A DNA stretch of 64,000 bases from Thuidium tamariscinum (GCA_947034885.2 OX344753.2:22072001-22136000); one strand, 5' to 3'. Counted from the first letter of the stretch, positions 1 through 12,659 are shown. Made by a program: numbers and translations. Notes: generated by a model not told the origin, from the letters alone.

Positions 1-1778
1 GTTGACTTGTTTTTAGCAGTAGCTAGCTACAGTGGAACGGATCCCGTTTCACAATTGATTATTTAGTAGCAGACTGAGGAAAATTACATAAACCTGTGGA
101 AAGGTCCCGTCACACGATTGTATGACTTTTGGCACTAGATGCATGACTTAGAAGCTGATTACAAAACCAATCTACACTTTTCGTAGCTTCTTTTCATGAC
201 CATGCATGAGACGCTAGCTCAGCCTAGTAGTAATAAATATAATTACGCAAATGCTTGTAGGGGCCAATCAGCCAGAGGCTGCAGAAATGCGTCGTCTGTA
301 CCAATCCTTGCCGCTTGCAATTGAGGTCACATGTAGTGCGATGATTGCTAAGATTTCAATTCTACTGCAGAGAAGAAGACCCTCCGGAGTTTTGAAGTCA
401 GCTAGTCAATTGGAGTCAATAGGTTAACACCAGCTAGCAGATTTTCTGTTGATCATGAAATGAATGTGCCTTGGGGTAGTTGAGTTTCGCCTTTTGGTTT
501 GTGTGGACTCGCCAACTAACTTGGCCTTCGCGCTGGCTTGCGGTTTGCGTTTAGTCCTTCCTATTAATCTCAATGGAGCCTGTGTCTGTAGTCTCATTTG
601 CTCCCTGAGCTCCGAAAGAGAAGATTCGATCTCACGACGGTTAGTGTTGTGTCCTTCCTAGCTTCCACATTATGTCATTCTCAGGCCGGAACATTCAAGT
701 TGCCGATTCAAGTTCCAGCCGAGGTACTTCCACAGGAAGCCAAGGAGTTGACTTCTCATTCGACTCGGCCGTAGTTGAATTGTGATGCAACTCGATCATA
801 TATTGACCCCAATTTAGCACAATTATCAAAATCATCCACGAGTTCACGTGGTTCAGTTCTTACATTCTGCACGTACAGGAGATTATGGGACTTATACAGC
901 TAGATCGATCTAGAGTTATTCCCATCTCGATCTCATCACTTCGTTTACTTACTCTTATAACTTTGTATGACCATCTTCGTACGTCACCATCATCGACAGC
1001 TAGTCATTAAAATTAGGCAGAGGATGCAGAGGTACGTCCTGGAGACCTGGAGTGGTTCAGCTAAGTTAGCTGGTGACTTCCCAACAGCACGTGAGCATGA
1101 GAAGCAAGCAAAAATGAAGATTATTCGTGCACACAAGATTTCAGGTATCTATAAAAATGTGCAGCTAGTCAACAAAATAATGTTCTTTATTTATCTAGGT
1201 TCTACTGTCTCAACTGACCCGGACACGAATTCAGAACCTTGGCTTTAAAGAAGTTAAAAGTTGACAGACGCGTTGACAGACCGGCCGGGTCCGGCGGCAT
1301 AGACACAGGACATGTTTCCACTCCGGCTGTTGTTGAATTTTGAATCTAGTCTATGTAAACTAAGAATAGTAAAGTATGTACTGCCATGACGTTTAGTATT
1401 CTTTCATTGACAATTGATCGAGTCTGTACATACCTTTTCTCAATATATCAGCATCTGAATTGGGATTTATTTCAATTCGCAACCATCTGTACTCCACCAC
1501 TCGATCGCAATTCATGTTGAACCGCGTTTAATTTGCACTCTACTAGCTAGAGTAAATAATTCAGTCCACAGATAGATTCAATAGTCGGGTTGAGCACCAC
1601 TGCGCCGGCCGAACAGGTCGATTTGAATTGCTTCAAGTTTAATTCGACAATATTATTTCTTGAACAGAGGTTCGAGTGTCTCAAAGATAGAACTTTGGTA
1701 GGAGTTGACACACTGCAAGCAGCTGAGATCTAGAACTTTCGACTGGAGTGTTTTGGTTACTTATTGTTCAAAGCAAGA
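1..1778. other. Intergenic region and presumed upstream region of the carbonic anhydrase gene
   Basis: No coding region is supported here. The stretch is rich in CTAG-containing words such as AGCTAGCTA. A 93-codon open frame at 967-1248 has no recognisable domain beyond a short YLGSTVSTD string of the kind seen in non-LTR reverse transcriptases, which is too little to call. The last few hundred bases should hold the promoter and 5' leader of the gene starting at 1779; I see no clear TATA box. Confidence 0.5.
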
Positions 1779-3749
1779 ATGGCAACAGTATGGAGCTTTT
1801 TCTGGACAACAGCAGTGTGCTTGAGTCTCCAGGCCATCTGCTGTGGAGTTGTACGAGCAGGTGAGATTGACCCCCATTCAGATTACGCATATGGGACGTC
1901 CCCTAGCAAGTTGATGCCGTGCTTCGAATCGACACGTAATTTTACTTCATTTGGAAATTCAAGTTTATTTGTCATTTTGACTGAGCTGGCATGCAGATCC
2001 TGTGAGATTTTCCTATGGCGATGGGCCGACTGGACCAGCGCACTGGGGAGACTTGAACGTGAATTGGACAACTTGCAAAACAAGCAAACAACAATCGCCT
2101 ATGAGGATCACTCCCGATATTATGGTCATCGATCCCGAATTGGGTGAACTTCATGCTTCTTACTCTTCAGAGCCAGTTCCTGCGAACATTTCTATCAATG
2201 TGGGGTACGCCGTGGAGGTGAGTGATGGGCACCCTTCCCGCCTCAAAATTTTATAAGTTTTGAGCTCAGATCGGAGAAGAGCATTTCTTCGGTAGCCTGC
2301 CATGCCACGTATTCGATCCCTGTTCTCCAGTCCGAACTGATCGAATATTTGGGAGCAGGTCAATGTGGACTCGAATGTGGGACTGTTGAAGATCAACGGC
2401 GTGAGCTACCGGCCTGCTCAGTTCCATTTCCACATGGGCAGCGAACATAAGATTCTGGGTCACAGCTTTCGGATGGAGCTGCACCAGGTGTACTTGAGTG
2501 AAGAAGATGCAAACGTTCGTGCAGTGATCGCCTGGCTCTTCGTCAAGGGAGCGGAGAACAAATTCCTGGCTCAGGTACTAGCAATATATAATATAAATCC
2601 ACCATATAATTACCATTACGAATGATTAATTATGTTAGCTGAGAGGTTAGCCGCCCGGGACTAAATAACGTCAATTCCAGTGAAACGCAATTCCATTTAA
2701 TATGGCGTAGTTGACACTCAAGAAAGGAAGGAAAACGGAATGATTTACGGAGCCGGGAGGAGCCGGGGCTAGAAATCCTAATATAGTTTAGAGGTGCACA
2801 ATGAATGCTGTGAATGAAGACAATTCGCTCATCTATCGACACAACAAGCGAATGTAATCGTCAAAATTGCTTCTGGAAAACCGCCAAGTTGAAGGAATTG
2901 ACAAAGTTAAACGCAATTAGGTGGGGGGATAACCACATTTGAGACCTTAGTTTAGCTCAGTTTTAATTTACCGTACGATCTAATCCTCCCATGTCCCTCA
3001 AACAATTTTTGACTCTTCGTTCGATCTTTGAAATAAATGAGATCAATTGATCAGGTGGCTGTGATTAGTTGCAATATGCTAATGAATGATGTGATGTGTC
3101 ATGGAACCAGTTCGATGGCAAGCTACCGACTCAAAGAAGTTCTCCCACCGAGTTCATGCTGGATCCTATTGATTTGCCCACGTTTCAGAAAAGCTATGCC
3201 AGATATCAAGGCTCTCTCACCACCCCGCCTTGCACGGAGAATGTCACCTGGACTGTCATGTTGTGGAATGTAAGCTCCCCCACTTCCCATTTTTCTCACC
3301 AATTACGAGTATTTCCTTGAAAATTTTCAGTGTACACCTGCATTTCTGAGAGGCCAATAATGGTGCTCACAACATGCTAATGTTAGAGCATGATCATTCT
3401 CACTCATGCTTCGAAACTAGCATGATTGTACATACCAACTATACATTATGAACAATTATGATTCATGTTTGACTAACCTCTCCAGGTGTGGCATGCGTGT
3501 GCAGTTTCCAACCATTTCAGAACAGCAGATTCAGCTGTTCAAGAAAGCAATGCCGGTACGTGTGCGCAACTTACCTCCTCTGTCATGCATTTGGTGCCTG
3601 CTAATTTGCTGATGAAACAGGAGCATAATTGATGCTGATCTTGTTCCTGATGTGGTATCCATGCTTGTGGACTGCAGATCACGAATGTTAGACCCCCGTC
3701 TCCAAGCAATGGACGCAAATTTCGAATGAACGTATATGGTTCCACGTAG
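1779..3749 (+). CDS. Secreted alpha-type carbonic anhydrase
   Basis: Catalyses reversible CO2 hydration; the signal peptide (about residues 1-27, with a hydrophobic core) sends it into the secretory route, so apoplast or endomembrane lumen is likely. Six exons fit: 1779-1860, 1997-2217, 2359-2574, 3111-3269, 3505-3555, 3678-3749, giving 266 residues, a normal plant length. Family marks in order: GPAHWG and QQSPM near residues 38-63; zinc ligands His124 and His126 in QFHFH and His143 in MELH; the SLTTPPC substrate loop (Thr210, Thr211); TISEQQ before the C-terminus. Cys54 and Cys214 should form the usual disulfide. Oddity: GY at residues 97-98 replaces the GH that normally carries the proton-shuttle histidine. 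An ATG start at 1779 is preferred over an upstream TTG. All junctions keep phase; the start of exon 4 (3111) and of exon 5 (3505) are the least certain. Confidence 0.93.
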
Positions 3750-5828
3750 TCACTGGGAGGATTAAATTGGACATTTTGCCAAGGTTACTCTTAAAGTGCA
3801 TAATTAGCCCTCTAATCACTCGGTTCAAGGAGCCTCCGGCTAAACCAACATGCACAATCCCTCCAATCAAATGTCTTAGGCGTCAAAGGCCTCGATCGAC
3901 GCCCAAAGAGATGATCAGTATCTTCACCCGCAAGTGCTTGTATTTGGAGGCTCTGGGATGAGTATTAAATGTCGATCGGTCATTCTCCTTTTAATCGGTA
4001 CTTGATTGTCCAATTTATTTTCTCCTTCTTCATCGGATGATTAGAAATTATTTCGGTGTCTGGCCATTATTGTGAAAAAATGGCTGGATCCAGTCATTCC
4101 CTTGTGAGCAATTTGCAAGTAGAGAAGCTCACATCCCTGTTAATTAACATTTGTTCCGGACGCGTTTCATGGAGAAGACTTTCCGAAGGAGAGTTCTGCT
4201 TCGGGTGGCACAGTAATAAATTTTGCCAGCTTTTGGAATATCAATTCTCTCTAAGACCTATCAAATTGACCGCGTGATCAGTTGCATCCTTGCAAATTAC
4301 AATGAAAATCTTCTTCGCTATCCGTCATCTCCGGCTAGCAAATGTTGTTAATGGTGTCCATTAATTTTAAGTTTTATTGATCTATATCCATTTATATTTG
4401 ACAAGGATTTCACCAAATCCTGTGAGAATGAAAATGATTCTTTAAAAACAATGGATACCGAATGATAGCGGACTCCACTGTCGCTCAACAGAATGTACTG
4501 CAACCGGCTTGAACCTGTACTTAATATATACTGATCATGATTGCCTGATGTTCAGTTCGTCATTGTTTTGGTTTATAAAATAGTATCTGAACAGCACAAT
4601 TAAATTGCAATATATTCTTTCCCTTGGATGGGTTTGCAAGGTCTGGAAGTTGATTATCTCTTCCTCCCTGAGGAGCTTATATTTGACCTCGAGGATAGGG
4701 GCACAGCTGAAACAGCAAAAAGCCTCCTGTTACCGAGATGCCCTTGGCAGAGTGGATTTGAGTTTCTTTTGATGGATTGAGTCCAAGGAAATAAAAGCGC
4801 TCTGTCGGGGCATGCCGAGCCTTAATTTCGCTTGGTCTTGCTTATTAGGATTCTGGAAGCGCAGGCCTTGAATTTGGAAGTGTAATGAGGAATTCCTGAA
4901 GAACATCCTTCGCATAAGGATTGCGAGACAAATTTTCTTTTGAATACAAAACGAGTTTCTTGAATTTGAGGAATGAAAGTTTTTGGAGCACCTCTTCACC
5001 GAAATATGCAAGCATGGTGGGTTCTACAACCCTCCGATGAGGTCAGTTTTGGTCAGAATTCAATTCAAACTGATATATACCTGACTTTCTTACGTGCCAT
5101 ATGGCATGCTGCCAATGGATGTAAGTGCTATTCAATCCAAGGTACTGTAACTATCCAAATCTGACCGTAACATGGACTATAATTACAACGAAACTACTTC
5201 CACTGCAAAGATTTCCATCTTTGGCAGAAATCCACACAACTCGAAAAAATCTCACACACAAAGCCTAAAAATGCATAACTTAAGTTATCGTAATAATCTC
5301 TTTCGATGAATCACTGCTCCCAAGGCCCTGATGCAGCTTACAAAAGCCATACAAAGTCTCCGCTCGCCACCACCATTGACAGACCTCAGCGGAGGACACG
5401 TGTCACAAAGCCAACTAACAAGCTTCAAGACAGCTAGCCAAGGCGCATGCGGAGAAGATGCAAGAGATCTCAAACATTTGCACTCCTCATCTCTAGCACA
5501 CAGTCTCAGACTTCTGATTTCAATTTTGAACTTTCCTTAGTCGCCCTGTCCTCTGGTAGTGCTCCCCTTGCTTACAGATTTGTAGCTTAACTTTGGAATT
5601 CAAGTGAAGTTTAGCTGCTCAAGTGCTCGATCATGGATCAGTGATCGTCCCCTTTGCTTGCAGATTCGTGGGAGAGATGATTTGAATCTTTGAAGTCGGG
5701 CAACGGTGGACGATTCGCCAGTTCGATTCGGTCGGTCGGAGATAAACTAGTGAAGGATTTGCTAGTTGCTCGGTGGTAAACTAGAGGAGTGCTAAACTAC
5801 CGGTAAGTTAGTGGAGGTCGATAACGTC
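3750..5828. other. Intergenic region: 3' flank of carbonic anhydrase and upstream region of the DUF1647 gene
   Basis: No supported gene. Short open frames at 4056-4277, 4730-5011 and 4973-5164 lack family features and codon structure. From about 5300 onward base composition rises and the sequence looks like promoter and 5' leader of the gene that starts at 5829. This leader has a run of similar short phrases built on TAAACTAG and GGTCGG (5730-5820). Confidence 0.4.
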
Positions 5829-8800
5829 ATGAAGTATCAACGAAGTGACTCGATGACGTGGAGAGGCTTTACTCCCGAGCCTGGATTGCAAGTACTGGGA
5901 CCGAATCACGGCAGGTGATGCTCTTTCTCCCCCAATTTCACCCTTTTTATGTTAGGGTTCTTTTGATTGGGCTGCGTTTGTCATCTTTTTCCTTTTGGCT
6001 CTTCTTGTAGTGCCGGATGAGCCTCTTGCTGCTTGAATGTTTGTTGACTGTGTGTGTTCTTGTCATTGGGGTTCTTCTCTTCCGAATGTGTCATCTTTTC
6101 GTTTTCCATTCTTTTTTGGGGGGCGGGGCGTTGGGTACGCATGCTGTTGCTTGAATGTTTGTTGATCGGTGTGTGTTTGTGTTCGAACTGTGCTGTCTGT
6201 TGCGGGGAAAAGAGATTAGGGTTAGGGGTTCAAAGATGGCGGGCTTTTCGGGAGGGTTTTTTTCTCTGACCTATTCAAAAAGTTAGGACAAATTTCGTGG
6301 AACGTAACTGTGAACCGATGCTTGGTTTGTTAAGGCTGGGAGAGATGAGACCCTTGCCAGGCTGGGGCACAGTCAGTTTCTATAGTCGTGATTGCAAGCT
6401 AAACCCCCGACGCCAGTCATGAACAGGAAAACAAGCTTCTAGATCTTGACAACAAGCCCCGAATGGCGCGCTCTCGGCTTTCCTCTCGGATCCGCGTCTG
6501 GTGTAAACCCTTACAAATCGCAGTGGCCGTATTACTGTTCTTAACCTCACTTGCAACAACCAGCTACTACTGGCAATACAGTTTCGCCATCTCCGCTTGT
6601 TCCAACTCCGTGGCTGCGCTCCCCGCTGAGCGAATCCTCCACCGAGGAAACGACACACACAATTACAAGATCTGCGTGGTGCTCGTGATTGGGGATGACA
6701 GTAGCGTCCCGAGTTTCAACAGTCTACCGTTTGGGAAGTTGCGAAGGATCTTTCAGCGTGTGCTTGATGTTGCTGGAGTGGAAGGGGAAGTGGGGTTAGT
6801 GGAACCGGACTTGCAGGGCGTGTTGGTGCGCACGGATTATACATCTCTTGTTTGCAAACTAGCAAGGGATGCGATGGGGAAGGGTGTCAAGTGCGAGAGC
6901 TTCGTCGACTTGACGGAGTCACAGCAACAGGTTGGTTTTTTTGTGCCTCGTGTTTTTGGTTATTTGCATTAGGGTAGAGGCTCCATTAACCATACTGTTA
7001 TCTGCCCCATGGACCATGTAGGTGAACTTTTGATATGTGGTGAGTGTGGAAGTACTTAATCTATTGGCATTTAGTTTTTTTCAATTGATTTTTTCAGCTT
7101 AACATAAAATAATTGTGCAAAACTTTAGATGGTGAAAGTTTCTAGATTGGTATTGGAAGAGTCTCAAGTTCACCTGTATGGTGAATGTAACCTCTATTTT
7201 GCTGTACGGTGCATGGAGACCTTACATAGTAGAGGCTCCTTTATCCAGACAATACATTAGATGTTCCTCTGACCATATAGGTGAACCTTGATTTTGTTTT
7301 CGGGAGAGGCTCAAAGTTCACGTGTATGGTGAATGGAACTTACTTTACCTTTCTCAGCGTTGCATCAGTCATTGACATTACGAGATGGAGCTCTCAGCTC
7401 TGAAATTTAATCAGGCGGATTTCATGTTCATCATTTTAGGTTCTCTCTAGAGCCATTTGTTTCAGATGGCTCTGTTTCTTGACCTAATGATTATCTTATG
7501 CGATGCAATTTGTTTGCTAAATTTTACTACAGAGGGCTTGCCTGAGACGACCCATCATACATACTATAAGGTTTTTTCCTTCCAGTCCCGATGCTTTGAA
7601 TATCTAATGGTGCTCTTCAAAGTCCATTAGATCATAATCCTTATTGGAGCCGATCGAGTAGGGTTTTCGATTAGTCTGGCTAGCATGCACGTAAAAAAAA
7701 AGTTACAAAAAAAATTTCCTTATGGTTTCATCTCAAGAACCTTTGATGGTCATAAATTTACTAGGGTCTTCTATGCTTTGAGTAGGACTTTCGTCTTCTT
7801 CGATACGCTGTAGAATTTCGAGTTCGCACAGCAGATCTTCTGTACTATTCCTGTCCTCAACTGGTTAGAGGCAGTCCAGACTCTTTTTGGACTGTTATCT
7901 ACTTCGTGACATTAACGTTCTGAACTTTAGGCGATTGGAAACCTGTACTTTGCGCGACACCGACAGTAAGAAATAATAATGGAGCTTCCTTTTTTATGAA
8001 GCATGTCATCAGAACGGCAATGAGTGAGTAGGGATGGATGCTTCTTTACGCGGAAATAAAGATTTTTCTGTTTTTTGAAATCGTCTCCTTTGCGAATGTG
8101 GAGTTCATTTTTGATGTTCGTGGTTATCTGTTTTTAGGTGAGCTGCAAGACACTTGTGGTCGGTCACAGCACCAAGTACGTGGAACAAGCGTGTCCCTCA
8201 TGGACGAAAGACATATTCTACAAGGAGCGTGAGGTGGTTTATTTGGATACGCCAGATTTGACCCAGCAACCTGTCACCCTTTCTGAGTGGAAACCCACCA
8301 TAGTGACAGCATTCAGCAGCAATCACTTCAAGTATGGGCTCCTTCTTTTGAGGTCAATCGGCAAGTCTGCCCCTAGGATAAAAAAGAATTACAATGTCTC
8401 TGTGGTGGCTTGGACCATGGACGAGTTTAGCGCAGAACAAGAGACGTATCTTAATTGTTTGATCTTGGAATTGGAGAACCTGGGCATCAAGGCCGAGACT
8501 CGAAAGTTTCCCTTTGAAAATTACCCGATTTGGATGCGGCTGAATAAGGACCTCATCGCCATTCACGATGGTGGCAAAGGTGTCAGATCGTAACCCTAAA
8601 TCTAATGTTTCACCGTAAACACTTCACATTCAACAGCAATTCCAGATGCATGTATTTACTTCTTCTGAATGATATCTCTCAGGTAGTGGCACTCGTTTGG
8701 CATGTATTGTTTGGTAAGTTTAATTTTTCCCCTTTTTGGTGATGCAGGAGAGTATGCATGGAAAGCTCTAATGGCTCACATTGTCTTACAAGAACGGGGC

Positions 8801-9265
8801 TTCATCCTGTGGCTTGATGCTGGTTGCCGCATTCTCACTCCCGATTCATTAATTGAGAGCTTGAACTGGGTCAAAGCAAAAGGATTTGGTTCACACCCAA
8901 CTCAAGGTACAGTGGAGGACTGGACTCATCCAGGGCAGCTGAAATACTTTCAAGCCAACTATAGGTACCTCAAACGCCAGCGTAATTGTGATGCTTCCCG
9001 CATGGGCTTCACTCTAGACAGCTATACGAAATTTTTCCGTCCTTGGTACGAATGCTCCATCACAAGGCAATGCATAGCTCCGGATGGCTCCGACCGGTAC
9101 AATCATCGGCAGGACCAAGCAGCCCTCACGGTGCTGTCCCACATGACAGGGTTTTACTGCAAAGGCTTGAGCATGGATGTTATCAGGCATACTGACAACT
9201 ACGGATTCGACTTCTACGGTGGAGTGGATCCGACTGCTTGTTACAAGGATCCCATCAAGGTTTAG
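5829..9265 (+). CDS. Type II membrane protein with DUF1647 glycosyltransferase-like domain
   Basis: Probably a Golgi glycosyltransferase-like enzyme; donor, acceptor and product are unknown. Four exons fit in phase: 5829-5914, 6417-6930, 8138-8579, 8748-9265, giving 519 residues. Exon 1 encodes a cytosolic tail (MKYQRSDSM...) that splices to CAT-GAA-CAG at 6417 in frame with the ATG at 6463; starting at 6463 would drop 44 residues. One membrane helix lies at about 59-77, then a lumenal stem. The catalytic-type region begins at TIVTAFSSNHF (about 254-264), continues with EYAWK (349-353) and ILWLDAG (Asp371), and ends with a conserved-looking CIAPDGSDRYNHRQDQ block (456-471). The family match is from memory of DUF1647 signatures. 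The protein ends at TAG 9263-9265 right after a GTTTAG, so a further intron there cannot be excluded. The long intron 6931-8137 contains inverted repeat units. Confidence 0.82.
7013..7330. repeat. Alternating inverted repeat units inside an intron
   Basis: An 17- to 18-base phrase like ACCATGTAGGTGAACTTT occurs at 7013-7030 and 7272-7289, and its reverse complement at 7166-7182 and 7313-7330, so orientation alternates plus, minus, plus, minus. Each plus copy is preceded by a TAGAGGCTCC phrase (6975 and 7230). This looks like a duplicated foldback unit of unknown origin within the DUF1647 gene intron. Confidence 0.6.
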
Positions 9266-10838
9266 TTTGGAGCCGTGCACATGGTCAACCAAAATTGGAG
9301 ATGAAGCCAAAATTATCGTTGTCTCAGATGGAACTCTGCGTCTCGACCAATCGTCATGACTAGATCTGCCCAGGTGTGTACATTATGGTGACCGTGGTTG
9401 AGTGGGCACAGGAGCGCTACTTGATGTTTAAAGTATAGAAAGAGTCATTCTTTAAAGAGTCATGAATTTCTGTCCCAGAATTTCTGTATCTCCATAGAAT
9501 TAAAGCGATAACTCCGTGCAACTGTAACATCCAATTTGTAGGATGCTCTACTTTTGAACTGCGTAATAAGCTTTTGAAGGTTGAAACATGAGTCTCTGAA
9601 TTGTAATTTGGGTTTTGTGATGAATTGATGACAGGTTATTGAACTTTTGATACGAGTCTACCGATGCTGAGGCAGTGGCGGACTTTGTCAAGATCAACGT
9701 GCCTGCTACTTATCTTGAGCAATGGAAGCTTTAGAATTGTTGCAGCCACGCATTGAGGTAAAGGATTCGATGCCCCCGTAAGTGTAAGTTGGAGAGCTGC
9801 TGAGTGTAGAAATACAACAATTTAGTCCGTTAGTCCACATAGATATTTATGATTTATACCATGGCAATGGCTAGTGGCTGACATTAATGTATAATTGATT
9901 GGAAAATCCCGCACCTTCTTAAATCATGTGCCGATTCGGTAAGAGACCGTAATTTTTGACACCATGCAGTTTTTGCTTCCATTTGTGTGAGCACAGCAAC
10001 TGCTGGAGCTCAGTACTTCGTCCATGTCCTGTATGACAGTTTTGGGTGAGCTGGGTCTCTAAAAAGAACGCTGCACTGATTGTTGTCTACGTGTCGGGAT
10101 AGAAATTTCTGCAATGATATCCAACAGCATTGGTTCTGCACAGCACTGGATTGGTTCAGATCATGCTGGATGACTAATTTCACCTGTTTGAATCCTTGTG
10201 AACCATCTCTAGCAGGCTGATGGTGGTTCAGAATATCTCTCGTGGGTTTGATCGATCACCAGGTAAACTGAAGCAAATTTGGCTTGCTGATTTTTTTGGC
10301 ATATATCTGTTGCTGTATGCCTGAACTAGCGTTTTAATGAAATTTGTGCAAGAAATCTCAAAATGCGACATTCCAAAAATGCAGACACAGGTTTTCTTGT
10401 CTTGAGATAACATACTTAAGTCTTCTTCCATTGCAGATATTTAAGTTCAGTTTCAAAAATGCGAAGTAAAATTACGTTTACCCATGACATACGTATAAGG
10501 CCTTCGCTGTCGTCCAGTGTTTGGAAAATGTGTTTCCTCGTAAGAGATGGAACCCTGTAGACGCACGACTAAAAATCTTTAGCAATGGTGGAAATCCTGC
10601 AAGGGTTCCACTCTAAAGCCTGCACTGGGAACGAATCTTGAGTGAAGGGTTTAGGGTTCGTGAAGCCCTGATGAGATCTTACAAGACCCTCAATTTTCAA
10701 GCGAGCGTTTTAAAATGATGGTTTGAGCATACGCTTCAAGATAGTATCTTATTTTCACACATTATGCAACTTTTTGCTGACAGATCTTTATCATCAATCC
10801 TCAACATCATGAAAGTTACCCCCCATTGCATTAACACA
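9266..10838. other. 3' flank and intergenic sequence, nothing recognised
   Basis: Follows the stop of the DUF1647 gene. The first few hundred bases are presumably 3' UTR. No open frame with family features is visible. A possible C/D snoRNA-like GTGATGA...CTGA pair near 9616-9670 is too short to support. Confidence 0.4.
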
Positions 10839-11293
10839 GTTTCAATGGGTTCACAGCAGCCTTTCTTTTTCCGGCACTGTGTGGCCAAATTGCACCATTT
10901 CAAATAAATGTCTTTTTCTCGCCAGATAAAAGTAATCTTTTTTTGCTAGAGATTTTTCAAATCTCTTCAAAATATGGATGAAGTTGTCAAATTTGGATGA
11001 AAAAGTGTATGAATATGATGGAAAAGTGTTTTTAAGCCCAAAAGATGGATGAATGTTGAAATACAATGCTTCACCAAATTTGAAGTGATCGCCATCTCGG
11101 CACTTTCTCAAAAAGTAAAAAAAAGGGTTGGTTCAGAGTAGAGGTTTGAAAGCATATTATTGCAATAATAAAACAATACTATAACATTATAGTTTCAGTG
11201 GAAGGCATTTTTCCACTAAGACTATATTGTTGCAATATAATTTTTGTACTGCAATAGTACTTCTTCAATGTTCTATTGTGAACCCATTGAAAC
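10839..11293. mobile_element. Small element bounded by a 17-bp perfect inverted repeat
   Basis: GTTTCAATGGGTTCACA at 10839-10855 is repeated as its exact reverse complement at 11277-11293, 421 bases apart. The interior from about 11150 has pairs of ATTGCAATA and CAATAGTAC phrases also found upstream of HISN4 (58761-58948), so a shared nonautonomous family is possible. No coding capacity. Superfamily not assignable; I see no convincing target duplication. Confidence 0.5.
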
Positions 11294-11338
11294 AATACTA
11301 CGGAGTACATGGGAGGCTTATTGAATGATGCTGGGTAT

Positions 11339-11589
11339 TAAATCCTACCATCAAAGGTGGGCCAAGTAGGATAAAACTTGAATTATCTGGGGTAAGAGGA
11401 AAAAAGCCCCCTATTTCATGCCATGTGTAGGGGTATGTTCTTGACCTCTCCTAGCTAATTTGGGGTCTCTGATTGCAAATATGAATTCAGAATTTGCAAA
11501 AACAAATTTATGCAAAAAATAAAAAATTTCAGCATTTTACCCCTAGGGTAAATCCAGCCTGCTGGGCCCACCTTTGATGGTAGGATTTA
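11339..11589. mobile_element. MITE with 25-bp perfect terminal inverted repeats
   Basis: The left end 11339-11363 (starting TAAATCCTACCATCAAAG) is the exact reverse complement of 11565-11589. The 251-bp element has no coding sequence. Its interior carries, in reverse orientation, a core also present at about 11844-12010 and 12697-12810: a stretch with GAATTCATATTTGCAA followed by a CCCCAAATTAGCTGGG-like phrase. It therefore belongs to a local family of at least three copies. Confidence 0.75.
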
Positions 11590-11825
11590 AAGTCCTCGCA
11601 TTTTCATCCTGTGTGTAGTCATTGTGTTGTCACTGAAACACAGTCAGTCCATGTATTATGTTGTAACAGAAATATGCAAGTACTTCGAGTTCAAAATATT
11701 GGATCTCAAATTTTTTGCGGGTTGTGAATTCGACAAATTGTGGTGGAATTCATCCAAATATGTACATTTTGTGCAATGAGAAGAAATTAATGCAGTCGGG
11801 CTCCGCGACGGGTAGGGAGAACTGA

Positions 11826-12031
11826 CCCCCTCGCTCGGCCACTTGGGTAAAATGCTGTAATTTTTTATTTTTCACACAAATTTTTTTTTGCAAATTTTGA
11901 ATTCATATATGCGATCAGAGACCGCAAATTAGCTGGGGGTTGATGAAAGTAGGGGTGATCACAGTCCAAACTAGGGGGCTTTTTGTTTTGATTGCACCTC
12001 TGGTAAAACATGGTAAGGCCGAGCGAGGGGG
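11826..12031. mobile_element. Second copy of the same MITE family with different termini
   Basis: CCCCCTCGCTCGGCC at 11826-11840 and its exact reverse complement at 12017-12031 bound a core homologous to the element at 11339-11589 but in opposite orientation (TTTTGAATTCATATATGCGA, then AAATTAGCTGGGGG). The pair of elements could together fold into a large hairpin. No coding capacity; an open frame at 11940-12191 crosses the element edge and is not supported. Confidence 0.65.
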
Positions 12032-12659
12032 CCAATCCACCCAAATCCTCCGCGACAAGCAGAACCTACTATTTCGGTTGACTGCTGCAATGCTTCACCT
12101 CTCAAGGAAGCCACCGACTCGTGAAATCAAAGAAACCTTGTCTGGCAATGCAAAAGATCTGGTTGCGGAAATCCTCATTGCACTACATTAAAATTGGTAA
12201 ATAGTATTGGGTGTTGTTCCCTGTTTTTTACCCCAAACATTATTTTTCAACTTATGTGTAAATAGTGATGGGGCACTTAATTGCTGCCATAAAAATCTGT
12301 CCCTTCCCTACAAAATTGTAATTTTTACCTCACCATGAAAATCTGTCCCTTTCCAAAAAAACTGTAATTTACTATAAAGCTGAAATAGTGTTAAAATGGG
12401 TAAATAATCTTCTAACACTAACCTTGCTAATCACAATTAGTATTATCTCAGCAAATTAGTGTTGCCAACACCATTTACCAATTTTAGTATAGCTTGCAAA
12501 TTTAAGGCTCAAATGGCTGCAATATATGCTCCAACTTGTTCCAGAATCCTACAATGCAAACCCCGTAACGTAAGCTAAAGCCTCTCCGACTTCAGTAATG
12601 CATTGGGTTCAGAGGAGTTCAAGTCCGGATTTGTCACAGGAAATTCGATGAGGCAGGAC

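Noticed and set aside
967..1248. Open frame with YLGSTVSTD, resembling a piece of a LINE reverse transcriptase
   Set aside because: Only nine residues are suggestive; no catalytic motifs or endonuclease nearby.
9616..9670. GTGATGA and CTGA boxes suggesting a C/D snoRNA
   Set aside because: Spacing is too short, there is no closing stem, and no inner boxes are visible.
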